Made by a program: the position numbers and the translations under genes | Notes under the pieces: generated by a model | Seen by the model: the letters and a program-made list of their open reading frames with translations, nothing else | Databases searched by the model: none | Told to the model about the DNA's origin: nothing | In this document: positions 24,511-36,019 of the stretch, piece by piece | Layout of the letters: every line of letters begins with the position of its first letter | How positions within the stretch are numbered: the stretch's first letter is position 1 | From: Endomychus coccineus | Taxonomy: Eukaryota; Arthropoda; Insecta; Coleoptera; Endomychidae | Assembly (NCBI GenBank): GCA_958510875.1 | Contig: OY294068.1 | Coordinates: 195,510,315-195,574,314 of the forward strand | DNA length: 64,000 bases | Direction of reading: 5' to 3'

Positions 24511-25400
24511 ACTCTTACTAAAGGATAAACTAAAAGCTCTATTTTATCACTTGGTTGCCGACAGCTACAGTGAAGATGGTCGTAGGTTATATTTTAGATG
24601 TTAAAAATTCGGGCGCCAGAGTATTTTAACCAACCAATGAATTATGTATATAACTAGTGGATGCAAATACTCGAGTCCCCAGGTTGAATTACCCTGAAAG
24701 GAAAGAAAATAAAAGACCTGTACCCAGAATGATTGAAATTTACTTTGAAATGCTAATATTGATATAATTTATGACAGCACTTATATTTATGAGATATGAA
24801 GCGAATGATTAGAAAATATGGATGAAGTTAATTAATTATCATTAAAACAAGTGAACAGTTGAATTTACGCCATATACAATATTCAATGATTATTATATCG
24901 ATATCCTGACCTGATGAGAGATGGATGTTGTATTTGCTTGGTGATGATTAATTACTTCTACTTCATGTAGGGATCCCTGCCACAATTGTAATACCGTTTC
25001 CACTATACAGCACAAATAAATCAGCGACTCCTAAGTAATCTTTCCACAGCAGATTCAAGCGATCCTCAACACACTTCTTGTTGAATTTTCCACAACATAG
25101 ATACAAAAAGAGGAAGAAGAAGAACCCTGAAACCTTTATTGTTCTACTGTCGTCAGAAAACAGACATGAACAATATACATAACAATTGTTGAACAAATTA
25201 GGATAAGCCTAAGTCCTGTCAGATACCACCTATGAAGGCAAATTAATTCCTGGAGTTAGTGAATAAACCAAATGGAATTACAAGATAGTTACCTCTATCA
25301 CGATAGGGTTTTTCCTTCCAATAAGACAAACTTTACTATCGTTCACAACCAGCCACGTCGAAACTAGATTCAGATCCCCTAAGGTACATTAATTACTCAA
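24511..25400. other. intergenic, no recognisable gene
   Basis: A 77-codon minus-strand open frame at 24963-25196 is Cys- and Phe-rich but unrecognised. Nothing else was seen. Confidence 0.4.
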
Positions 25401-25406
25401 ATAATC

Positions 25407-25565
25407 TCAATTATTCCAATCCAAAATAGTAATTGATGTTTTTGTTTTCAACGGAAGAATATTCCCAGAATTTGGTTCCAAATACAAGCTTGGTATCACC
25501 TCCGTGTTGAAAAATAACCTAGCGACGCACTTCTCACTTGAACGATTGACCAGAAGTGTAGCCAT
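25407..25565 (-). CDS. possible first coding exon of an unidentified gene
   Basis: A minus-strand ATG at 25565 sits in a favourable context (gaaaATGg). It opens a frame of 52 codons beginning 'MATLLVNRSSEKCVARLFF'. A GTGAGA donor-like site lies 29 bp in, so the real exon could be much shorter. Upstream on the same strand (25600-25740) the sequence is less AT-rich and carries promoter-like sites. I do not recognise the protein. The alternative is a chance frame. Confidence 0.2.
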   Translation of the reverse strand: MATLLVNRSSEKCVARLFFNTEVIPSLYLEPNSGNILPLKTKTSITILDWNN

Positions 25566-25599
25566 TTTCTCGCCTTTCCGGCTTTCTCGTTGTCTCACA

Positions 25600-25740
25600 G
25601 AACACCCTCGAAATAGAAACGGATCTGACACCGAACAATCATGACCCTTAGAACATACGGTCCAGCATCGCTGACGTCACAGGGGTTGACCGATTGTACT
25701 ACAGCGGCCATTTCCAAGCCGTTAAGTGGAATTTACACGT
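25600..25740 (-). promoter_or_regulatory. candidate promoter with CRE and YY1-like sites
   Basis: This contains a full CRE palindrome TGACGTCA at 25672-25679 and, about 25 bp away, ATGGCCGC (minus strand, 25704-25711), which resembles the YY1 core found near many metazoan start sites. It lies upstream of the minus-strand ATG at 25565. No TATA box is obvious. Supported by motifs alone. Confidence 0.3.
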
Positions 25741-25749
25741 TACACCATA

Positions 25750-27300
25750 CATGTTAAATATTCGTTCATTATTGGAACATATCAATCTCTTTCGTGTTTT
25801 AACCGATTATATTTCGAATGAATGAACCACGTCTATTATTATCATCAATCGAAACTAAAGTGTTCGCTAACGGGAATTTGGAATGAATACCTCATTTTCT
25901 CGGCAGATGAAAATAACTTATCTTTGGATATTAAATTAAATTGGTTAGTACATTACTTTATGTTGGCGTTGAACACAGACGGATTGAAGCGAAAAAGAGA
26001 TCGCTGAATATTTAGGATTTTAGCGCGCTCGAATGAGAATTGTGTTATGAAATATGCCTGTCATAATTCATAGAATAGAAATTTTGCGCAATTACATTTG
26101 TGTAAATTGTAGAATTTGCGGAAATACAATTAATTTACATATTTTCAATGGAAGCTCGTTCGGATGCAGAATTGGCCAATTTCGCAGATGCGCGCGCCCT
26201 ATTCCGACCGTCCGACAGAATCAGTACACTCACATACACACACACATACACACACATACGCGCGACATAACAAAACTAGATTTTTTAATTGGCTCCACTT
26301 GTGCCGCATTTCGCATATAACTGAAATATGCAAATATGGCGTAGCGTTATGCATTCGAGACCTACCGAACATTAGAGCGGAAGAGGCATTATAACAGCAA
26401 GGAATTTGCATAATCCAATATAGTCATTTTCAATTAGAGGGGATTGATAAAGTCCGGCATAGCTTCGTGCGTTATCTATTATGAGGTCACTGGCGTTTTT
26501 ATCTCAAGTTTTGCTCGATACATAATTCTATTTGAATATACACAAATTCATACGACTTGATGTGCATTACGTATAGATCGCATAGCCCGTTTTCCCGAGC
26601 TTCCCTAAAGCGTAGGGAAGTAAAAACGATGTTTTTCGCTTAGATCGCATATCGTTAACATTAATAATCATCTATCGATCAATCTACATGGTGAAAGCTA
26701 TCATGTATAGAGATGAAAACGTTATTGTTTTTAGATGTGATGATTTATATTATTTGTATATCGAGTATGTGAGGAATAACAAATGAACAACATGATCGAA
26801 AGTTATTGCTAGAACAAGCATGATTACCCTAATTATGATAAAATATGGCAATAAATTGTTTACATGAAATACGAGTTTGATGTTCAATAGCTAGGCTTTT
26901 GATAAATTTTTGTTATAAATCTCTTTATGCTTGTGACATCCAATAAATTTAATCAATGAAGTATTTATTCAGCATGCGTTGTACAAATGTAATAATCCCG
27001 TGTTTTATTGCTGTTCCATTAGAGAAGTTGATATAAATTTGATTAATATGAAGTATATTTGCAATTCCTGAAATTAGATATAGCCGTAAAATTCAGTGCA
27101 GGTCGTGAATAGTGCGGCGATAATTATTCATTATGCCAGGCATGCATAACATTATACTGTCCATGTAAAATCACTCTATTATTTTATAGAGAATGCGTGT
27201 CCATAATTATATATGTATCTTCAGATGAAATATCACACTCATTTTCAACTGGGATATCATATCCTCTTTTCAGAGTAAAACTATTAATTATGTTGAATTC
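25750..27300. other. intergenic with CA microsatellite and octamer motifs
   Basis: A (CA)n-like tract lies at about 26226-26262. Two POU octamers occur 76 bp apart: ATGCAAAT at 26328-26335 and its inverse ATTTGCAT at 26404-26411. The segment 26000-26420 is locally less AT-rich and could be conserved non-coding DNA. No recognisable protein. Confidence 0.4.
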
Positions 27301-27305
27301 ATATC

Positions 27306-27895
27306 TGAAATGGAATGAAATGAAGTGATAAGGAATAAAATTGACAGAAATGAAATAAAATGATAATGGATGGAATGAAAAGGAATGAAATCAAATAAAG
27401 TGATAAGGCATGACATGAAATAAAATAAAGTGATAAGGAACAAAATCAAAAGAAATAAAATGAAATAGAGTGATAAGGGATGAGATTAAAATTGATGAAA
27501 TGGAATGAAGTGATAACAAATGGGATAAAATAAAGTGAAATAAAATGAAATAAAATAAAGTGATAAGGAATAAAATGAAAGTAAATGAAATGAAATAGAG
27601 TGATAAGGGATGAAATGAAAATAAGTGAAATGGGATAAAGTGCTAGGGAATGAAATGAAATAAAGTGACAAAGAATAAAATGGAAAGAAATGAAATGAAA
27701 TAAAGTGATAAGGAATGAAATGAAATAAAGTGATGAGGAATAAAATGAGAATGAGTGATATGAAATAAAGTGAAATGAAATAAAGTGATGAGTATGAAAT
27801 GAAAAATATGAAATGGAAGGAAATGAAATGGAATGGAATGGAATAAAGTGATAAGAAATGAAACAAAATAAAATGGAATGAAATAAAGTGTTAAG
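27306..27895. repeat. minisatellite built on 'aatgaaataaagtgataagg'
   Basis: About 590 bp of diverged tandem units of roughly 20-50 bp. They are combinations of 'ggaatgaaatgaaataaag' and 'tgataagg' with no T-free or C-rich interruptions. The long minus-strand open frames here, which read as His-Phe-Ile-Ser-Phe repeats, are artefacts of this composition and not genes. Confidence 0.95.
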
Positions 27896-28770
27896 CATTA
27901 TTTTCTAGATTAAATTTTGAGTTTATATCTCCAACGTCCTAAAAACTCTACAATCTTCTTTCCAATCGCGCATAAATATATTCTTGATGATCAGAAGAAA
28001 ATATTTATTGTAAAAACTTATCGATAAAATCAAGTGCATAGTATAGAAGGAGGGGGAAAATCTGAAAACATTTCTGGCGCTCAGACAGAAATTCCAATAA
28101 AAACGTATCCGTCATGGAATACATCTGAAAGTAACAGAAATTTTGTTCTATCCTGTTTTTGCTGACATTCCAGCTTAGATACTGAAAAAATTCCTATATC
28201 AATTTCAGTTTAATTATACTGCTAATGGCATATCAACGTTTCCAAGCTTTTTTATTGGCTACGGGAAACTGACAGAGAATTTACTGGCTATTTCAGTACT
28301 TCGATATAACAATATAACGTTAATGGTCTCACCGCTTGTAATATTGTGACACCGAAATGGAATACGTTTGAGTGCTTTTATACCACTATTGTACACCAAT
28401 CTATCTTATATAGTTTATATATCTGCGGGATAGAACGGATGAATGCTCCGTTGTATTCTTCATTAGCTGCCATCAATTATAAACAATGTCGATAACACCT
28501 TGAACTATATTAAAATGATTGTAAATAATATTTTATGGGCGAATTGACGACATTGTATCACGACTCGAACATTCGTCTTGAAATCCGATTACAGATTAAC
28601 AAAGCACGTGTTCTACTTTAGAAACCAATAAAAAGAATGGAGTAAAACTAAAATATCTGTTATGAGGAATCTTTCATCATAAGGGAATTTATGTATGGAA
28701 TACTTGCGATTTTCGTATTTTTCGTATATTCGATTGAAAGCTATATTAGGTAATTATATAGTTGGTTATA
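27896..28770. other. intergenic, no recognisable gene
   Basis: AT-rich sequence with no recognisable coding region or repeat. Confidence 0.45.
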
Positions 28771-28774
28771 TTGA

Positions 28775-29626
28775 TTGCATGTATCTAAACTTCCGTCATA
28801 TGGTTTGGCGCCTCAACTTTGTCGCTTACTATCGAGTTTTCTCCCAGATAGATCACCCCATGTGGTGGTTGACGGAGTCTCCTTCGATGCTAAGGCTATC
28901 AACGCTGATGCTCCACAGGGATCTGTCATGGGAACAACTTTGTTTCTGCTTCATATAAACGACCTGTTGGAAGTGGCCACCTGTCTTGTCTACAGCTAAC
29001 AGATGAGGTGGTACACTCCATATCGCTTTCTCATCTAGAGCCCCTATAACATCCACTTAAGCCTAAGGAGCGAGACAGAGACAGTTTGACGCAATTAATG
29101 TTGATCTGACATGAGGATCTGATAATCTAGTAGAGTTTGATGCAACCAAAACTCAAGCTTGCTAGTTCTCTCATCATCCCTAATATGATGATGTCAGGTA
29201 CAATTATTCCCATGAAGTCTTTCATAACCTTGCTCATGATCCCGACAGCATCGTCTCATGTGACGATCATGTGAGGTCCATTGCGAAAACCGCTTCACCG
29301 AAACTCGATTTTCTATTCCATGCTAAGAGCTGGTTTATATCCCAGCAGATCCTCATAATCTACAAGGCACAAATTCTGCCTGTCCTGGAGTACTGCCCAC
29401 ATGTTTGGGATCGGATCACAAACATACACTGAAGCTCTTGTATTATATTCAGGAGAGGGCTTTTGGTTTGATTGATAATATCACGATTACAATTTCATTG
29501 ACCTCTTTAGAACGTCATAAATATGTGGGATATCTCTCCCTTTTTGATAGATAATTCCATGATCGGTGTTCATCAGAAATCCATCACGAGTGATTCCAGA
29601 TAGGCGGACTAGATGAGCTTAAGTTT
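28775..29626 (+). pseudogene. jockey-like non-LTR RT, degenerate
   Basis: The plus-strand frames read 'LPSYGLAPQLCRLLSSFLPD' 'RSPHVVVDGVS', then 'DAPQGSVMGTTLFLLHINDL' (RT palm block with PQGS). The catalytic YADD is lost at a frameshift near 28998. Further on come 'NATKTQ', 'PMKS', 'YPSRSS', and the C-terminal 'DSR*AD' before an abrupt end at 29626. There the poly(T) of the minus-strand element 29627-31402 begins. Related fragments occur at 20880-21095, 40800-41058 and 50937-51215. Confidence 0.8.
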
Positions 29627-31402
29627 TTTTGTTGTTGTGGAGGTGAAGAAAACCCTTTATGAGGAGGTTATGAGCCTTCGAATCTCAAGGTCTACTGTGA
29701 GAGTCACCATTCCAGGCATACTCACTAAAAACTTCACCCCCTTTGTAGGCTTATCTGGCTATTGCCTCCGGTGACACTTAGGCCTACTGGCCCATTGTAT
29801 CTCGCCTATGTTTCGTTTATTTACGGTATCCACTCAAGTATTTTTGTACCTTGTACGAGTTTGTAAAAGTCCTTTACAGGGTGGGAACTGTATTTTTCTG
29901 GTTCGCGGTTAGGCTTTCCAAAAATTGACTGTCGTTTGCGATCAAGCGCCTCGCATTTACACAATATGTGTGTCACTGTTTCTGTATCCTTACCGCAAAG
30001 TCTGCATGTCAAGTCGCCATTGTACAGTCCCATTTTGTTTAGGTGTCCTTTTACTGGCGCATGGCCAGTCATGAGCCCTATTATGACTTTTATTTTTTCC
30101 CTATTTAGTGCTAATAGTTCTGTCGTTCTTTTGTTACACGGGGCATTGATGTATTTCTTCCCATGTGCGTTTCCTGGGATTTTTTCCCAGTATTCCTTGT
30201 GGTTTTCCATGATCCAGTCTTCTACAGACCTTCGTGCTGTACGTTTTGGTACCCCCGTTGTCGGTTCTGGATCTGGAGCGTTCTCTGACTCTCTTTTTGC
30301 AAGTTCGTCGGCTTTTTCGTTGCCTGTCGTTCCCTGATGTCCTGGCACCCAAAACAGCTCAACGCGATTTCGGTCTGCCAGTATGTCAAGTTCTTTTTTG
30401 CATGTCCATACCAGACGGGATGTCACTTCCTGACTTCTCATCGCCTTAAGTGCAGCCTGACTGTCTGTCAATATGTGGATCTGCTCATCATCGATGGCTC
30501 TTCGATTGTTTTCCTTCACACATTGGAGGATTGCATATACCTCTGCTTGGAAGACAGAGGTGTGTTCACCCAATGAATAGCTCAAGCCAGTCTTTGGGTT
30601 TCTTGAGTAAACTCCTGCACCTGCACCTTTTTCAGTAATAGACCCGTCTGTGTACCAGATCTTTCCCTGTAGAATGTCGTTCAGGTTTGTATGTTCCCAT
30701 TCAGTCCTTTCTGGTATTGATACCCTGAATGTGTTGTTGAAAGAATATCGCTCTGAAATACTCATGTGTCCTGGCCCAATGTGAACATTCTCCAGTGTAT
30801 TTTGTATTCTGAAAGCACCAAGCCTGGCCTCTCTTTGGATTACCAATTGGAGGGGAGGCAATCCCAGTAGTGTTTCCATTGCTGCCGTAGGTGTAGATTT
30901 CATGGCCCCTGTGATCCTAAGACATGCAAGTCTCTAGACCTTGGTCAGTCTTGTCATGGTCCTTCTTTGTTGTGTTTTAGGCCACCATACCAAAGAGGCG
31001 TATGTTATTGCATGTTCGGTCGTAACCCCCATTTTTTCCCGGAGGAGCGTCTGGCCACATATAATGAGGTCTCCGCTTTTTGATTACTTTGCCCAGATGT
31101 TGGTTCCAAGTCAATTTCGAGTCTATTATCACCCCGAGATATTTGACTTCCCCTTTTATCTGTACGGTTTCTCTTCGAATCTTCAGAGGTCCCAAGTCCT
31201 CTGTTTTGCGTTTACGAGTGAATGCTACTATGGTGGCTTTGTGGGGTCTGATATTCAGTCCCTCTGAATCCGTCCATGTTGTCACCAGGTTCAGAGCCTT
31301 TTGCATCTGATCTCTGACCGTGGAGTTGTATTTTCCTTGTACCATGGCCACTATGTCGTCGGCATATCCGAGGGTTCTCAGTAGCCCGTCTAGTCGAAGT
31401 AT
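29627..31402 (-). pseudogene. RNase H-type non-LTR retrotransposon (R1/LOA/I-like), 5' truncated, relatively young
   Basis: On the minus strand the element starts at the RT active site, 'LLRTLGYADDIVAM' (catalytic YADD intact, about 31357-31398). It continues through the thumb ('VKYLGVIIDSKLTWNQHLGK'), a frameshift near 31010, and one in-frame stop near 30937. It then has an unbroken 360-codon frame, 30903-29821. That frame holds a full RNase H domain with D86 (WYTDGS), E121 (FQAEVYAIL), D147 (LTDSQAALKAM) and D199 (GNEKADELAK), all four catalytic acids present. A CRLC...HILCKC cluster follows at residues 300-317. The 3' untranslated region ends in an A-rich tail at 29627-29645. The 5' truncation just before YADD is typical of abortive reverse transcription. 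It interrupts the jockey-like remnant ending at 29626. Confidence 0.92.
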
Positions 31403-32857
31403 TTATAAAGAAAATGACGAACAAAAATAGACCCACTACGAAAATCGTTCCCAGTTCTCTAATTCTTTCATTGACACATAATATGGGTCTATTCGAAGTT
31501 TACCGGCATCAGAAAAGGTTACAACTGAATTCCATCTAAACTAGAATGTAGAAACCTGACGTAAATTTGGAGGAAGAGGGCATGTTGACTGTTGTCTGAC
31601 AAATTTTCAACATCAGTAGTTAATGTTATTTTATCCAAAAATAAACTTACATATAATCTACTAACAGAACTGCCGCTTGGATATAATATATTATGGTCCA
31701 ATGAGTTCAGCTAATGTTATTACATCCAAAAATAAACCCACAAATGATGTATCAAAATAGAATTTCATCCTTTTAACAGCTTAGCGAAACCGCATCGTTT
31801 AAATAATACTTTTATAACACCTCAGTTTGCGAACAAAACAAAGTTATTTGATGACAGGAGGACGGGTCAAATCTGTAGTTTGTAAATTGTGAGGATCTGC
31901 TGGGATGTAAAGTAGCTCTTGCCACGAAATAGAAAACCAAGTATTCGTGGAACGATTATTGTTAATGCATCCAAAAATAACATGTAAAGTACAAATGTCC
32001 TACTCATCTAGAATAGCCGTTTTGAAATGATATAGATAGTACATACTATCTTCTAAAAAAGAAGGTTCGGCAACACCGCCAAAGTGTTAATCTATCCCAA
32101 TAATTCATCCTTATTATTAATTACTGTAGTTATAATTTTTAATTATGTTATTCTTGAATTACAGAGGCTGTTTGTGAATATTCGTTTCTTCAGCAAAGGT
32201 AAGTTTCGTCTTAGATATTAATGATAATTTCATTATTTTATAATTCAATATTTCTCTCGACTCGTTATTGCATAAACGTCCACAATTTAATTAACTGTTG
32301 CGATCATGTAAGAGATAACAACTGCCGCAACATATAAATTGTGCGTTTTGTTTAATTATCACAATTGCAATTTGTTAGAGATTATTCTTATTGACAAGCT
32401 TCAATTTCCTGGAATTATGCGTATAATGACTGAATATTTCAATCTGAGTAAGTGCATTCCATTTCCATGCTTGGAATATATTGATGAATTGTATGGAAGC
32501 TGGCGGTAACAGATAACACGATGGGAGGCATTAAATTTTCATATGGTAAAATAATTTATTGTATTACACATTCGGGATGTCGAATATCACTAAAAAAATC
32601 AATAAACAAATGATTTATTTGTGTTATTGAAGTTGTTTCAAAAGTATTTCCAGATGTTGATTCATCGTTCTTGAACATAGTGGCCCTTTAAATCGGCAAC
32701 AGTTTGTTGCCAGATGTACTATTTTTTCCCATTATATTATTTTATTAACAGTTGCAGCATTATCAAGTTCATAGAAATGGATCCAAATATGTATTGCATA
32801 TAAATTGGATTCATTTTTCAGTGATTGATGAGAATATATAATAGCTGAGATTTAATG
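31403..32857. other. intergenic with a short spaced repeat
   Basis: A motif close to 'tgttattacatccaaaaata' occurs near 31623, 31713 and 31963, followed each time by similar AT-rich sequence. It may be the remnant of a tandem array. No recognisable protein. Confidence 0.4.
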
Positions 32858-33175
32858 TACATAATGTATCTTGAAAAACAAATAGTTAATCGTGAACTTT
32901 CGGGCAACTAGATCGTTTACCACAAATTCGATATTTTGTATGCAACTTGAACAAATGTGAAGGTATACAATATATGTATCATCGTCCATTTGATTCAATC
33001 CAATCTTCAGAGCATTTGAAATACATAATATTTCAGCAAACAGGAGCAATGGTAATGTCATATGAATTTAGTAACGTTATAATAGTAATTATATCATGAT
33101 AAAGGAGGAATACTACCTAGTAATTATATTAAACTATTATAGAGAAGGCAACTATAGGGATAAAAATATAATATA
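32858..33175 (+). repeat. 318-bp unit, copy 1
   Basis: Starts TACATAATGTATCTTG and ends just before the left inverted repeat of a mariner-type transposon. The same unit occurs at 34326-34618 (3' truncated) and 36499-36817 with few differences. All copies have the same orientation. The unit begins and ends at TA, the target dinucleotide of the transposon. Confidence 0.9.
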
Positions 33176-34327
33176 CAGGGTGTCCCATTTTGGGTACTTT
33201 TGCGGGGTATCTCCTTTATTTTTAAAGATAGAGAGTTGCAGTTTTCGCGACACTGTGCTACTTTTTCGTAAAACTCAAGATGCCGTCAATATAATTTTCA
33301 TAGCCCTTTTAGTTTTTAAAATACAGGGCATTTCTGAAAATGTTGCATTTTGTGACCCCCCTCGTATCTCCGTTATCCTTCAACTTATCGAAAAGGTAAA
33401 ATAACATTCTAATAGTTTTTTTTCCGTAGAATGCAGTGGTGTAGATAACTTTTGTTACATATTTACTGTTTTTGAGTTATATAGCAAACTTATGTTTTTT
33501 TAAATGGAACACCCTGTATATTTATAGACTATAAAATTTGTCTTTTTTTTTACCTTTTCAAAAATATATGATAGTATAAACTTTTTTTCAGAAACACGCA
33601 AATAATTGACAATTTTTAGAAATTAAATACCTATTTTAATTGTAGGCCATTGATATTGTTTATGACAAGAAACAGAAATAAACATCAAATCTCTATCGCA
33701 TTTAAGCTGTTTATTTTCGTTCTTTTGGTATCATTATTCAATAGATATTTATCAATTTTTTCGAATAATGGCAGTTTACGAAAATTATGAGAAATATGAT
33801 ATGATGGTACGTTTTATACAGAGTAATGAAAATTCTGAAGAAGCTTCGGAATTATATTTCCAGAGGTGAGTAAGCTATTATGGCTATGAAAATCTCTATT
33901 ATCATTTTAATTTTTGCTTGTTAGATATCCAGAAAGAAGGCAACCGTTTTTTGGGATATTTGCCCGTTTAAAAGCAAATTTAGTTGAGCACGGATCATGT
34001 TGTAAACATAAGTTTACTTTATAACTCAAAAACAGTAAATATGTAACAAAAGTTATCTACACCACTGCATTCCACGGAAAAAAAACTATTAGAATGTTAT
34101 TTTACCTTTTCGATAAGTTGAAGGATAACGGAGATACGAGGGGGGTCACAAAATGCAACATTTTCAGAAATGCCCTGTATCTTAGAAACTAACAGGGCTA
34201 TGAAAATTCTGTTGACGGCATCTTGAGTTTTATGAAAAAGTAGCACAGTGTCGCGAAAACCGCAACTCTCTATCTTTAAAAATAAAGGAGATACCCCGCA
34301 AAAGTACCCAAAATGGGACACCCTGTA
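33174..34327 (+). mobile_element. mariner-superfamily transposon, internally deleted copy
   Basis: Bounded by TA (33174-33175 and 34326-34327) and by inverted termini that begin 'cagggtgtcccattttggg' and end with its complement. The left inverted repeat runs about 480 bp (33176 to about 33655). The left part keeps the first transposase exon. From about 34004 the sequence jumps straight into the terminal repeat of the 3' end (compare 36178-36498), so the catalytic domain has been removed. A secondary 'aacaccctgta' occurs inside the left repeat at about 33509-33519. Confidence 0.88.
33768..34003 (+). pseudogene. N-terminal exons of mariner-type transposase (HTH region)
   Basis: Exon 1 (33768-33865) starts at ATG and encodes 'MAVYENYEKYDMMVRFIQSN' plus 'SEEASELYFQ'. 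A GTGAGT donor, a 59-bp intron and a TTGTTAG acceptor follow. Exon 2 from 33925 reads 'YPERRQPFFGIFARLKANL' and 'VEHGS'. This is the DNA-binding N-terminus of a widespread insect transposase family, which normally reads 'xxxYPxRRxPxxxxFxRLxxxLxExGS'. The frame breaks at the deletion junction near 34004. The matching catalytic part survives in the neighbouring copy at 34944-35841. Confidence 0.82.
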
Positions 34328-34618
34328 CATAATGTATCTTGAAAAACAAATAGTTAATCGTGAACTTTCGGGCAACTAGATCGTTTACCACAAATTCGAT
34401 ATTTTGTATGCAACTTGAACAAATGTGAAGGTATACAAAAAAATGTATCATCGTCCAATTAGTTCAATCCAATCTTCAGAGCCTTTGAAATACATAATAT
34501 TTCAGCAAACAGGAGCAATGGTAATGTCATATGAATTTAGTAACGTTATAATAGTAATTATATCATGATAAAGGAGGAATATTATAATTATAATTATATT
34601 AAACTATCATAGAGAAAG
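34326..34618 (+). repeat. 318-bp unit, copy 2 (truncated)
   Basis: Nearly identical to 36499-36791 and to 32858-33150. It loses similarity after 'actatcatagagaa' at about 34618, where unrelated sequence begins. Confidence 0.9.
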
Positions 34619-34943
34619 GTTGATAATCAATATATTTCATGATATAAATTCAATAATAAGTGAGTGTAAAGAAATATTAAGAATTAGGAAAGAAACTATC
34701 GGAATATCTTATGTAAAGAGCGATCAAACAAGTAATAGTATCGAAAGCATAGATAAATCACAAAAATTAGATAATATGGCAGATTTTGACTTCAAAATAG
34801 CAGCTACTGTGCTTCCAAAAACCCTGCACCGATCGAACATTAGGTAAATGTATGAATATATGTAAAGAGGAGTTGAATTGGAACGATGATACTAAGAACA
34901 TCTAAATAAATGCCTTAGACCAAGTACACCGATCTTTTATTAT
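34619..34943. other. unassigned sequence at the junction of unit 2 and the transposase body
   Basis: About 325 bp that match neither the 318-bp unit nor the transposon ends. They hold a 75-codon open frame (34620-34847) with no recognisable domain. Either filler DNA from a rearrangement, or a diverged linker of the transposon. Confidence 0.35.
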
Positions 34944-35841
34944 TATAACCCGCGCCCTAAAACATACAACAAAGAGAACAGGGAAAGAAAAGAGATAGAT
35001 ACTTTAGGATATATAGAAGCAACATCTTCGTCCTCATGTAGAAAAATTTAGAAGGAAATTGGTGTGCCAAAAACTAACGCTCAGAGGAGCTTGAAGAAAT
35101 ATAAGTATCATCCATACAAATTTAATATACTACAACATTTGCATCCTGGCGATGCCGAGCGCCGGGCACTGTTTTGCCAGTGGTATTTGCAACAAATCGA
35201 TGCTAACGATTTATTTGGCAGACTTGTATTTTGGTCAGACGAATGCTTTATTCCAAGTGCTGGCATTTTCAATCGTCACAATACCAGGAAGGAAATGGCG
35301 TAGTGAAAATCTGCATTTAATGTTTGAAAGGGCACAACAAAGACGCTTTGGAGTTGAGGTTTCATGTTTTATTTTGGGTAGACATATAGTTTATAGGATT
35401 TTTGAAGGAGGTCTTACAGCACATAGATACCTAGAAATTCTTGAGGAAGTTATTCCAGAACTGCTCGAAAACATTCCATTAGCCCAGTATAATGCTGTTT
35501 ACCTACAGCAAGATGGTGCCCCAAGTCATAACTCTAGGCTCTTAAGGGCCTTTCTAAATAATAACTTTCCTCAAAGATGGATATGTACCAACGGACCTGT
35601 TAGATGGCCTCCACGATCACCAGATCTCTCAATTTTAGATTTTTTTTTATGGGGTTATATACAAAATGAAGTATATATAACTCGATATGACGGCATTGCA
35701 AAACTTCGAGAGGCAATTCATTTAGCTTTTCGAAATCTGCGAATGAGAACAATGGTTCTTTTGAACGCTATTCAAAGAATCTCAAAGATGTGCCAATTTT
35801 GCATTAGAGAAAATGGTGGTCAATTTGAACATCACATTTAA
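34944..35841 (+). pseudogene. mariner-type transposase, second HTH and DDE catalytic domain
   Basis: From about 34950 the frame reads 'NPRPKTYNKENREEIDTLGY', then 'SSSSCRKI*KEIGVPKTNAQ' (HTH with one stop at 35049-35051), then 'KYKYHPYKFNILQHLHPGDA' and 'LVFWSDECF', which holds the first catalytic Asp. A frameshift near 35290-35305 leads into the second frame. That frame holds 'FGVEVSCFILGRHIVYRI', 'LPELL'-type 'EVIPELLENIPLAQYNAVYL', 'QQDGAPSHNS' (second Asp), and 'WPPRSPDLSILDFFLWG' with the third Asp about 36 residues after the second. It ends at 35841. The catalytic triad is preserved, and only one frameshift and one stop separate it from a continuous frame. The N-terminal exons are missing from this copy. 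Confidence 0.9.
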
Positions 35842-36019
35842 TTTTTTTTAATAATGTTATTTTTTTGTGTTTTTGTTATATTGTCACTTTACGCCACAAA
35901 ACTGTTGTTACAAACTTACTTAGAAAAAGATCTATGGGAATTTTTTTTAATAGATACCTATATACAAGGTATCCAATTATTTGTTAGTAATATGTAAGTT
36001 GCACTTGTTTATTATTGTT

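Noticed and set aside
24095..24511. 138-codon plus-strand open frame
   Set aside because: Antisense to the RNase H-type retroelement, whose conserved motifs read on the minus strand.
27446..27898. 150- and 126-codon minus-strand open frames rich in His, Phe, Ile and Ser
   Set aside because: They are translations of the purine-rich minisatellite; both overlap in different frames and carry no domain.
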